Shown in pieces: positions 1 through 6,152 of a stretch of 12,157 nt of DNA. The notes under the pieces are model-generated. The model saw nothing but the letters and a program-made list of their open reading frames with translations, was not told where the DNA came from and did no database searches. Numbering within the stretch: the first letter of the stretch is position 1; the number at the start of each line of letters is the position of its first letter. The translations under genes were made by a program, and so were the position numbers. Origin of the DNA: Opitutaceae bacterium (GTDB lineage: Bacteria; Verrucomicrobiota; Verrucomicrobiia; Opitutales; Opitutaceae); assembly GCA_005786775.1 (NCBI GenBank), contig SYDD01000113.1:1-12157 (forward strand), written 5' to 3'.

Positions 1-111
1 CGGACGCAACGGCCTCCCCGGATATCAATGGCTGGATAGATGGTCATTTTGGCCTTCCGAGGGTCCAGTTTCGATTTCAGGCTCCTCCGAACGCAACCGA
101 ACTTTCTCCCG
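1..111. other. Region upstream of the M42 peptidase gene
   Basis: I see no gene remnant, RNA gene or clear promoter here. The peptidase reading frame is open back to an ATG at 40, which would add 24 residues, but that extension (Phe/Arg-rich) does not resemble the start of M42 enzymes. I therefore treat these bases as leader. Neither the ATG at 40 nor the one at 112 has a Shine-Dalgarno-like sequence in front of it. Confidence 0.4.
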
Positions 112-1179
112 ATGTCCTCCTATCCCGTCCCGCCCTTCCTGTCCGCCCTGCTCGCCGCCCGCTCGCCTTCCGGCTACGAGACGGAGGCGCAGGCGGTGTT
201 CGACGAGCACGTGCGCCCCTCGGCGGATACCTACGCGCGGGATCCGCTCGGCAACCGTCTCGCGACGCTCAACCCGGCGGGCGACCCGGTGGTGATGTTT
301 GCCGGGCACCTGGACGAGCTCGGGCTGATCATCACCTACGTCAACAAGGACGGTTTCCTGTATTTCGACACCATCGGCGGCCACGACCTCAGCATCATTT
401 CCGGTCGTCGGGTCCTCATCCAGACGGCCCAGGGCATCGTGCGGGGCGTGACCGGCAAGCGGGCCATCCACCTGATGGAGGAGGAGGATCGGAAGCGCGT
501 GCCGAAGAAGCACGAGATCTGGATTGATATCGGGGTGCGCTCCAAGGAGGAGGCGCTGGCGCGGGTGAACATCGGGGACGTGGCCACCTATGACCACGGA
601 TTAGAGCTGTTCAGCGGGAGCATCGGGGCGGCGCGGGCCTTCGACAACAAGGTCGGGGCCTATGTGGTCGGCGAGACGCTGGTGCGGCTCGCGCGGGAAA
701 AGGCCCGGCTGAAGGCGCGCGTCGTGAGCGTCGCGACCACCCAAGAGGAGATCGGGGTGCGGGGCGCCACCACCTCCGCCTACGCGGTGAACCCCCACCT
801 CGCCGTCGCGGTGGACGTCGGCCACGCCACGGACCATCCGGACTGCGACAATCGCCGCTTTGGCGAGACCAAGCTCGGCGGCGGACCGATCCTTTGCCGG
901 GGCGCGAACATCAATCCGCGGGTGTACGACCGCCTCGTCCGGGCGGCCCGCAAGCACTCGATCCCATTCCAGGTGGAGGCCGACCCGCGGCCGACCGGCA
1001 CGGATGCGCGCGCCATCCAAATGGCGCGGGGCGGCGTGGCCACGGGACTGGTGAGCATCCCCCTCCGGTATATGCACACCCCAAGCGAGGTCGTGGACCT
1101 AGAGGATGTGGAGCGTTGCGTCCAATTGCTGGTGGCCTTTGCGCTGGATCTGGAACCGGGCGAAAACGGGCACTGGTGA
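112..1179 (+). CDS. M42 family metallopeptidase (TET/FrvX-like aminopeptidase)
   Basis: Probable cytosolic, di-metal (Zn/Co) aminopeptidase of the M42 family, whose members form large tetrahedral complexes that trim peptides. Counting from the ATG at 112 the protein has 355 residues, the usual family length. The metal and catalytic residues fall where the family has them: His66 in GHLDELG, Asp178 in FDNKVGA, the adjacent pair Glu212-Glu213 in TTQEEIGVRG (general base plus ligand), Asp235 in AVDVGHATD and His322 in RYMHTPSEVV. The insert at about 75-165 corresponds to the small dimerisation domain that splits the catalytic core. An upstream in-frame ATG at 40 is less likely because it adds a non-homologous N-terminus. 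The gene lies 56 bases before pyrE on the same strand, so the two may be cotranscribed. Family assignment is firm; substrate preference cannot be read from sequence, and some M42 members are annotated as endoglucanases. Confidence 0.93.
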   Translation: MSSYPVPPFLSALLAARSPSGYETEAQAVFDEHVRPSADTYARDPLGNRLATLNPAGDPVVMFAGHLDELGLIITYVNKDGFLYFDTIGGHDLSIISGRRVLIQTAQGIVRGVTGKRAIHLMEEEDRKRVPKKHEIWIDIGVRSKEEALARVNIGDVATYDHGLELFSGSIGAARAFDNKVGAYVVGETLVRLAREKARLKARVVSVATTQEEIGVRGATTSAYAVNPHLAVAVDVGHATDHPDCDNRRFGETKLGGGPILCRGANINPRVYDRLVRAARKHSIPFQVEADPRPTGTDARAIQMARGGVATGLVSIPLRYMHTPSEVVDLEDVERCVQLLVAFALDLEPGENGHW

Positions 1180-1235
1180 GCCCCGCACCAGAATCGGATT
1201 GAACGGGCCCGCCCGGCTGCCGCAGCCTGCGCCCC

Positions 1236-1811
1236 ATGGACTCCCACCAGCAGGAAATCCTCGAGATCTTCACCCGGACGAAGGCGCTCCAGCAGGGGCA
1301 TTTCGTGCTCCGCTCCGGCCTCCACAGCGGGCACTACTTCCAATGCGCCCAGGTGTGCCAGCAACTGGATGCGGTGGAGCGGCTGGCGGAGCTCCTGCTC
1401 GCTAAGCTGCGGGCACACGGAATCCAGTTCACCACGGTTTTGGCCCCCGCGATGGGCGGACTGGTCATCGGCCAGGAGATCGCGCGGCAGGCGAAGGCGC
1501 GCTTCATCTTTGCGGAGAAGGAAAACAATGTTCTCGTACTGCGCCGCGGGTTTACCCTCGCGCCCGGCGAAAAAGTGCTCGTGGCCGAGGATGTCGTGAC
1601 CCGCGGGGGACGCGTCCTGGAGTGCCTGGAAATCATCCGGCAGGCGGGCGGCACGGCGCAGGCGATCGCGATGCTGGTGGATCGGAGCGCGGGGGCGGCG
1701 AAGTTTGCCGTGCCCGCTGTTTCGCTGCTGGAGCTGAGCTTTCCCACCTACCCGGCCGACGCGGTCCCGGAGGCGCTCGCGCGCATCCCCGTCACCAAGC
1801 CGGGCAGCTGA
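1236..1811 (+). CDS. pyrE: Orotate phosphoribosyltransferase
   Basis: Converts orotate and PRPP to orotidine 5'-monophosphate, the fifth step of de novo pyrimidine synthesis, in the cytosol. The 191-residue length is typical. The N-terminal segment at residues 21-40 (GHFVLRSGLHSGHYFQCAQV) matches the orotate-site region of OPRTases. The type I phosphoribosyltransferase PRPP loop is at about 114-127, with the acidic pair Glu118-Asp119 followed by Val-Val-Thr-Arg-Gly-Gly. Lys/Arg residues near 95-104 correspond to the flexible catalytic loop. The start is the only ATG that fits the family; no Shine-Dalgarno sequence precedes it. It ends 24 bases from the stop of the convergent htrA gene. The PRPP it uses is made by Prs, encoded about 1.5 kb away on the other strand. 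No pyrimidine attenuator is evident in the 56-base gap in front. Confidence 0.95.
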   Translation: MDSHQQEILEIFTRTKALQQGHFVLRSGLHSGHYFQCAQVCQQLDAVERLAELLLAKLRAHGIQFTTVLAPAMGGLVIGQEIARQAKARFIFAEKENNVLVLRRGFTLAPGEKVLVAEDVVTRGGRVLECLEIIRQAGGTAQAIAMLVDRSAGAAKFAVPAVSLLELSFPTYPADAVPEALARIPVTKPGS

Positions 1812-1817
1812 GCGCCT

Positions 1818-1834
1818 CGCCCGGCGCCCGGGCG
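1818..1834. terminator. GC hairpin in the convergent pyrE/htrA gap
   Basis: A 6-bp inverted repeat (CGCCCG ... CGGGCG) with a 5-base loop fills the 24-base gap between two convergent stop codons. No clean T-run follows on either strand, so it may be a weak bidirectional terminator or simply a stable 3' end structure. The symmetry is seen directly; the function is inferred from position. Confidence 0.35.
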
Positions 1835-1835
1835 G

Positions 1836-3260
1836 TCATTTGACGGTGATCACGAGGTAGCGGATCCCGCGGCCATCGAAGACCGCGATCAGGTTGCGGC
1901 CGCTGCGGATGCGCTCCCGGCCGGCGGCCAGATCCGGGACTGGAGCGCGGTTGATCTCTAGGATGACCATTCCCTCGGCCAAGCGCCCGCGGTGCGGGGA
2001 ATCCTCGCTCACGCGCGTGACGACGAGCCCGGAGATACGGGCGTCGTTCAATCCCAGCCGTCGCCGCACCTCCGGCGTGAGCGGGGCCGCCTCGACGCCG
2101 GCCACCAGCTCATCCGGGTTATCCACCACCCGGCCGAGTTCGACCTCCACCGTGCGGGCCTGTCCATCCCGCAGCACTTTCAGGCTGACCTTCGAATCCG
2201 GCAGACTTTGCGCGACGAGGACGCGCAGGTCCTCCCAAGTGAGGACCGTCTGGCCGTTAAGGGCGACGATCACATCGGCCCGGCGCAGTCCGGCGGCCTC
2301 GGCGGGGCTGGCGGCATCGATCTCCGTGATGATTACCCCGCGGGTGCCCCGGGCTAGACCCAGCTGTTCGGCGAGCTCCGCCGTGAGTGTATCGCTGGTG
2401 ACCCCCAGGTAGCCCCGGGCGACCGTGCCGGTCTCCACCAGGCTGTTCATGATGAACCGGGCGAGGTTCACCGGAATCGCGAACCCGATCCCGATATTGC
2501 CCCGCGAGGGGGAAATGATCGCGCTGTTCACGCCGATCAGCCGGCCGCGGGCGTCAATCAGGGCCCCGCCGGAGTTGCCCATATTGATCGCGGCGTCCGT
2601 CTGGATGAAATCCTCGTAGCCGGAAACGCGCTCCAGCAGCCCCAGGCGACTGCGGCCCTTGGCGGAGACGATGCCCATCGTGACCGTCTGTCCGACGCCC
2701 AGGGGATTCCCAACGGCGAAGGCGATATCCCCGACCCGCACCCGGTCGCTGTCGGCGAGCGTCAGCACCGGCAGCCCTTCCGCCTCGATCTTCAGGACAG
2801 CGACATCCGTCTTCGGGTCCGTGCCCACCACCCGAGCGGGAAAGTCGCGATCGTCCGCCAAGGTGACCTTCAACTCATCCGCCCCCTCAATCACGTGATT
2901 GTTGGTCAGAATGTAGCCGTCTGGGGAGACAATCACTCCGGAGCCGAGCCCCTCCTGCCGGCTTTCCCGCTCCGGCAGGTCGCCGAAGTATTGCCGGAAG
3001 AGCGGGTTGATGGCCATCCGCTCGCGGACGATGCGCGTCGAGTAGACCGAGACGACGGCCTTCTGGGCCGGTTCAATGACGTCCGCGTAGCTCCGTAGAC
3101 GAGCAGGTTCCGCGCCTTCCTCCAGCGAGGAGGCGTCAATCCGCACGGCGGGCGGCGAGGGACGGGGTGCCGAGGAGGAGCGGACCTTGGGTTGGCCGGC
3201 GGCCAAGGGGCCGGCCAGCAGCAGGAGCGCGGCCAGAAGGCGAAGGGCGGGGACGAGCAT
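1836..3260 (-). CDS. Periplasmic HtrA/Do-like (DegP-type) serine protease with two PDZ domains
   Basis: Envelope quality-control protease/chaperone that degrades or holds misfolded periplasmic and outer-membrane proteins. From the ATG at 3260 it has 474 residues. A cleavable signal peptide is clear: a Leu/Ala-rich core at 5-17 ending near Ala-Ala-Gly. The trypsin-like domain (about 60-275) carries the full triad: His122 in LTNNHVIEG, Asp152 in DPKTDVAVLK and Ser230 in NMGNSGGALID. PDZ1 spans about 285-375 and a divergent PDZ2 about 395-465, so the architecture is DegP/DegQ-like rather than DegS-like. The frame is open to a GTG at 3275, adding five residues; ATG is preferred because the signal peptide then begins normally. 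It follows prs by 42 bases on the same strand with no terminator visible between, so it is probably the last gene of lpxD-prs-htrA. DegP and DegQ cannot be told apart from sequence alone. Confidence 0.93.
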   Translation of the reverse strand: MLVPALRLLAALLLLAGPLAAGQPKVRSSSAPRPSPPAVRIDASSLEEGAEPARLRSYADVIEPAQKAVVSVYSTRIVRERMAINPLFRQYFGDLPERESRQEGLGSGVIVSPDGYILTNNHVIEGADELKVTLADDRDFPARVVGTDPKTDVAVLKIEAEGLPVLTLADSDRVRVGDIAFAVGNPLGVGQTVTMGIVSAKGRSRLGLLERVSGYEDFIQTDAAINMGNSGGALIDARGRLIGVNSAIISPSRGNIGIGFAIPVNLARFIMNSLVETGTVARGYLGVTSDTLTAELAEQLGLARGTRGVIITEIDAASPAEAAGLRRADVIVALNGQTVLTWEDLRVLVAQSLPDSKVSLKVLRDGQARTVEVELGRVVDNPDELVAGVEAAPLTPEVRRRLGLNDARISGLVVTRVSEDSPHRGRLAEGMVILEINRAPVPDLAAGRERIRSGRNLIAVFDGRGIRYLVITVK

Positions 3261-3302
3261 CCCGCCAGTTTGCACCGGAGCCCGCGGGAGACAATCCCGG
3301 GG

Positions 3303-4250
3303 TCAGAAGCCCTTCACCCGAAACAGGCCCGTCACGCTCTCGTTGCTGTTGATCCGCTGGATGGCCTGCCCCAGCAGGTTGGCGATGCTGAGGACGGTGA
3401 CGGGCAGCCCGAGCGTGTTGACCGGGGTCGAATTGGTCGTGATCAACTCGTCGATCAGGCCGGACTTCAGCCGATCCACGGAAACCTCATTCAGGATACA
3501 GTGGCTGACCGCGGCGCGGATCCGCTTGGCGCCGTGGGCGCGGAGGATCTTGGCGGCGGCGCAGAGCGTGCCGGCGGTCTCGGTGATGTCATCCACCAGC
3601 AGCACATCGCAGCCCTCGACATCACCGACCACGTTGATCGCCTCGACCGTCGTGGCACTCTTGCGCTTCTTGGCGACGAGGGCGAGGCCGGCGCCGAGGA
3701 TATCGGCATAGGCGGCCGCCATCTTCATCCCGCCAACATCGGGGGAACAGACCACGAACTTCTCGGGCTTCGTGCGCGACAGGTATTCGAAGAAGACGGG
3801 GGAGGCGTACAGGTGATCAACCGGGATGTCGAAGAACCCCTGGATCTGCTGGCTGTGCAGATCCATCGTGAGAATCCGATTCGCGCCGGCGGCCACAATC
3901 AGGTTGGCCACCAGTTTGGCCGTGATCGGCACCCGGGGCTGGTCCTTGCGGTCCTGGCGCGCATAGCCGTAGAACGGCAGAACGGCCGTGATGCGCTGGG
4001 CGGAGGCGCGCCGGGCCGCATCGATCATGATCAGCAACTCTACCAGGTGGTGGTTGGTCGGGGGGCACGTCGACTGGATGATGAAGACGTCGTTGCCACG
4101 GACGTTCTCGTTGATTTTGACGAACGTCTCGCCGTCCGGGAAGCTCGTGACGGTCGCCTCGCCCAGCGGCTCGCCGATGGCGCGGCAGATCTCCTCGGCG
4201 AGGACGCGATTCGAATTACCCGAGAGGATCTTGAGCCGGGAGTCGGTCAT
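3303..4250 (-). CDS. prs: Ribose-phosphate pyrophosphokinase (PRPP synthetase)
   Basis: Makes PRPP from ribose 5-phosphate and ATP, feeding nucleotide, His and Trp synthesis; cytosolic, normally a phosphate-activated hexamer (class I). The 315 residues match class I enzymes almost exactly. Visible landmarks are the N-terminal SGNSN and SFPDGE motifs, the ATP-site stretch YGYARQDRK at 95-102, the metal/catalytic segment TMDLHSQQIQGFF with His132, the flexible loop around Lys194-Arg196, and the ribose-phosphate loop VDDITETAGTL at 219-229. The ATG overlaps the lpxD stop as ATGA (4 bases), so translation is likely coupled to lpxD. Many bacteria place prs elsewhere, often with ispE, rplY or pth; here the L25/pth block is about 7 kb away. 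No Shine-Dalgarno sequence precedes the start. Confidence 0.97.
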   Translation of the reverse strand: MTDSRLKILSGNSNRVLAEEICRAIGEPLGEATVTSFPDGETFVKINENVRGNDVFIIQSTCPPTNHHLVELLIMIDAARRASAQRITAVLPFYGYARQDRKDQPRVPITAKLVANLIVAAGANRILTMDLHSQQIQGFFDIPVDHLYASPVFFEYLSRTKPEKFVVCSPDVGGMKMAAAYADILGAGLALVAKKRKSATTVEAINVVGDVEGCDVLLVDDITETAGTLCAAAKILRAHGAKRIRAAVSHCILNEVSVDRLKSGLIDELITTNSTPVNTLGLPVTVLSIANLLGQAIQRINSNESVTGLFRVKGF

Positions 4251-5329
4251 GCGCCGCGGATGTTGGCGGGAGCCGCCGCGGGCGGAAGCTCTTTTTCGCG
4301 GGCCAGTTGGGCTTCCAAGGTCTCGACCCGGCGGAACAGCTCGGGGAGGCGCTGCTTGAGGACCGCAATCCGGCGCTCCAGCATCAGGGGGATGGCCGGG
4401 CTGCCGTTCACGAATGTGCCGGCTTCTAGGTCCGTAGTGACCGCCGCCCCGCCGCCGACCTTGGCGCCGCGGCCGAGCCGCAGATGGCCCGCGACGCCCG
4501 CCTGGCCCCCGAGGACCACATAGTCCTCAATGACGGTGCTGCCGGAGACCCCGGTCTGGGCGCAGAGGATGCAGTGCCGGCCCACCCGGACGTTGTGGGC
4601 AATCTGGACCAGGTTATCAATCTTGGTGCCTTCACCGATGGTCGTAGCCCCGAAACGGGCGCGATCGAGGGTCGTGTTTGCTCCGATCTCCACGTCATCC
4701 CCAATCTCCACTCGGCCAATCTGGGGTACCTTGGCGTGGCGGTCTTGGACGAATTCGTAGCCGAAGCCATCCGCGCCCACCACGACGCCCGGATGCAGAC
4801 GGACGCGACGTCCGAGCACGCATTCGGCTGTGACTACTACGCCTGGGGCCAGCCAACAATCCTCGCCGACTTGTGCGAAACGGCCGAGGAACACCTGCGC
4901 CTGCAGGTGGACCCCCTCCCCCACCTGCACGCCATCCTCCAAAACACAAAGGGGCCCGACCGTCGCGGAGGGCGCAATCTGAACGCCTCGACCAACGACC
5001 GCAGTGGGATGAACTCCGGGGGCCGGCCGCGGCCAGAGCTGCTGCTCCAACCGGGCACAGACGGAGGCCAGGGCAGCGGACGGATTGGCCACGACCAGTA
5101 GCTCCTGATCCGGTCCCGGCGAGCCCGCGTAGTCGGCGGGAACCAGGATCACGGACGCGCGGGAGCCCGGGACTTCACCCTTGTAGCGGGCATTGCCGAG
5201 GAAGGAGAGGTCCCCGGGAGCCGCCTCCGTGAGGGTGGCGATGCCGGTGATCGGGATCGGGCAGGAGCCACGCCGGGCCTGGGCTTGGCAGAGCGAGGCG
5301 AGTTCGTCCGGGCGGAGATTCAGGTTCAT
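4247..5329 (-). CDS. lpxD: UDP-3-O-(3-hydroxyacyl)glucosamine N-acyltransferase
   Basis: Third step of the Raetz pathway of lipid A synthesis: transfers a 3-hydroxyacyl chain from acyl-ACP to the 2-amino group of UDP-3-O-acyl-glucosamine, at the inner face of the inner membrane. It has 360 residues, slightly longer than E. coli LpxD. The N-terminal uridine-binding domain covers about 1-100 (TLTEAAPGDLSFL is the typical signature). A left-handed beta-helix of hexapeptide repeats runs about 103-312, with the catalytic His245 in VQIAHNVRVG. A C-terminal helix at 316-346 (Leu/Arg/Glu heptads) matches the trimer/ACP-binding helix, and an Ala/Pro tail ends the protein. It is separated from skp by an intrinsic terminator, so it should have its own promoter in 5330-5392, where I see no clear -35/-10. 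Its stop overlaps the prs start. No lpxA or fabZ follows, unlike the classical bamA-skp-lpxD-fabZ-lpxA order. Confidence 0.95.
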   Translation of the reverse strand: MNLNLRPDELASLCQAQARRGSCPIPITGIATLTEAAPGDLSFLGNARYKGEVPGSRASVILVPADYAGSPGPDQELLVVANPSAALASVCARLEQQLWPRPAPGVHPTAVVGRGVQIAPSATVGPLCVLEDGVQVGEGVHLQAQVFLGRFAQVGEDCWLAPGVVVTAECVLGRRVRLHPGVVVGADGFGYEFVQDRHAKVPQIGRVEIGDDVEIGANTTLDRARFGATTIGEGTKIDNLVQIAHNVRVGRHCILCAQTGVSGSTVIEDYVVLGGQAGVAGHLRLGRGAKVGGGAAVTTDLEAGTFVNGSPAIPLMLERRIAVLKQRLPELFRRVETLEAQLAREKELPPAAAPANIRGA

Positions 5330-5392
5330 CGCGGCGTGCGGGCGGGGCGGGAGCAGTGGCAGACTGGCAGGGCGTGGTGAGGCGGGAGCAAG
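5330..5392. other. Short gap upstream of lpxD
   Basis: Between the skp terminator and the lpxD ATG there are about 60 GC-rich bases. If lpxD is not reached by read-through, its promoter must be here or overlap the terminator. I cannot pick out convincing -35/-10 elements and no Shine-Dalgarno-like sequence is present. Confidence 0.3.
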
Positions 5393-5420
5393 AAAAAACC
5401 CCGCCCGGAGAGGGGCGGGG
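5393..5420 (-). terminator. Strong intrinsic terminator after skp
   Basis: On the minus strand, an 8-bp perfect GC stem (CCCCGCCC with GGGCGGGG, 6-base loop) is followed directly by six T residues. It lies 23 bases past the skp stop codon. This is a textbook rho-independent terminator ending the dnaB-bamA-skp unit and insulating lpxD downstream. Confidence 0.88.
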
Positions 5421-5443
5421 TCGCCACGCGGGACCGCGGAAGC

Positions 5444-6115
5444 TTACTTCTTGGGGGACAGGCCCGGGACGGAGACCGCGGGGGCGGCGCCGGCAGCGGG
5501 AGCGGCGGCCGGCGCGGCAGGAGCGCTCGGGGCACCCACCGGCTTGTCCTTGTTGACCTCCTTGGCGACCTCCTCGGTGAGATCATAGCCGGCGTCGGAA
5601 TACAGAACGTTGGAAATCCCGATCGCGGTCGGGCCCGCCTTATCTAACAGCAGCGTAGCGCCGCGCTTCTTGGCCAGCTCAGTGGCGACCTTGGCGATTT
5701 CCTCGAGCATCAACCCGCGGAACGTGTTCAGGCGTTGGCCGAGGGAGTTACGGGTGTTCTGGATGAAGGTCTGGACCTCGCGCTGCTTGTTCTGGATCTG
5801 CTCCAGCTTCTTCTGGGCCTCATTCTGGGCCTTGGACTTCGCCTCGGTCGAGAGCGCGGGGCTGTTGGCCTGCTCGGAGAGGTTCTTGTACTCCTCAACG
5901 AGGGCGTTGCCCTCCTTGTTCATCCGCTCGACTTCCTCTTGGGCCTTCTGGTCGTCCGCCTGGATCTTGGCGTTCTGCTCGACCGTCTTGTAGTGGGTGT
6001 CGTACAGCTTCGCCATATCGACAACGGCGATCTTGAGCGCCGGCTGGGCAGAGGCCGGGAGGGCTGCCAGACCGAGGACCGCCAGCGCGGTGAGGGACTT
6101 CAGGGAATGCTTCAT
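5444..6115 (-). CDS. skp: OmpH/Skp family periplasmic chaperone
   Basis: Skp-type holdase that captures unfolded outer-membrane proteins after Sec export and delivers them to the Bam complex. It has 223 residues with a clear Sec signal peptide (Lys at 2 and 6, hydrophobic core 8-20, cleavage after Ala-Ser-Ala near 23). The mature start ALKIAVVDMAKLYD is the OmpH-family beta-strand signature. Residues about 40-150 form a long charged, Gln/Lys/Glu-rich helical hairpin, the 'tentacle' region of Skp, and 152-172 give the returning strand. The last 30 residues are almost only Ala, Pro, Gly and Val plus a terminal Lys-Lys, an extension E. coli Skp lacks. It follows bamA by 37 bases on the same strand, the standard pairing. 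No Shine-Dalgarno sequence precedes the ATG. Family is certain enough; the gene symbol is by homology and position. Confidence 0.9.
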   Translation of the reverse strand: MKHSLKSLTALAVLGLAALPASAQPALKIAVVDMAKLYDTHYKTVEQNAKIQADDQKAQEEVERMNKEGNALVEEYKNLSEQANSPALSTEAKSKAQNEAQKKLEQIQNKQREVQTFIQNTRNSLGQRLNTFRGLMLEEIAKVATELAKKRGATLLLDKAGPTAIGISNVLYSDAGYDLTEEVAKEVNKDKPVGAPSAPAAPAAAPAAGAAPAVSVPGLSPKK

Positions 6116-6152
6116 GGGTTCAGGTGGGAGCTAAAGGGAGACGCGAACACAA

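Noticed and set aside
40..111. N-terminal extension of the M42 peptidase from the ATG at 40
   Set aside because: The 24 added residues do not look like the family N-terminus, while the ATG at 112 puts every metal ligand at the expected position.
25..597. Open frame of 190 codons on the minus strand, antisense to the M42 peptidase
   Set aside because: Its His/Arg/Gly-rich composition reflects the complement of the real gene, which carries all metal ligands.
3192..4523. Open frame of 443 codons on the plus strand, antisense to prs and parts of htrA and lpxD
   Set aside because: It crosses three well-identified genes and their junctions, with no recognisable motif. It is a shadow frame.
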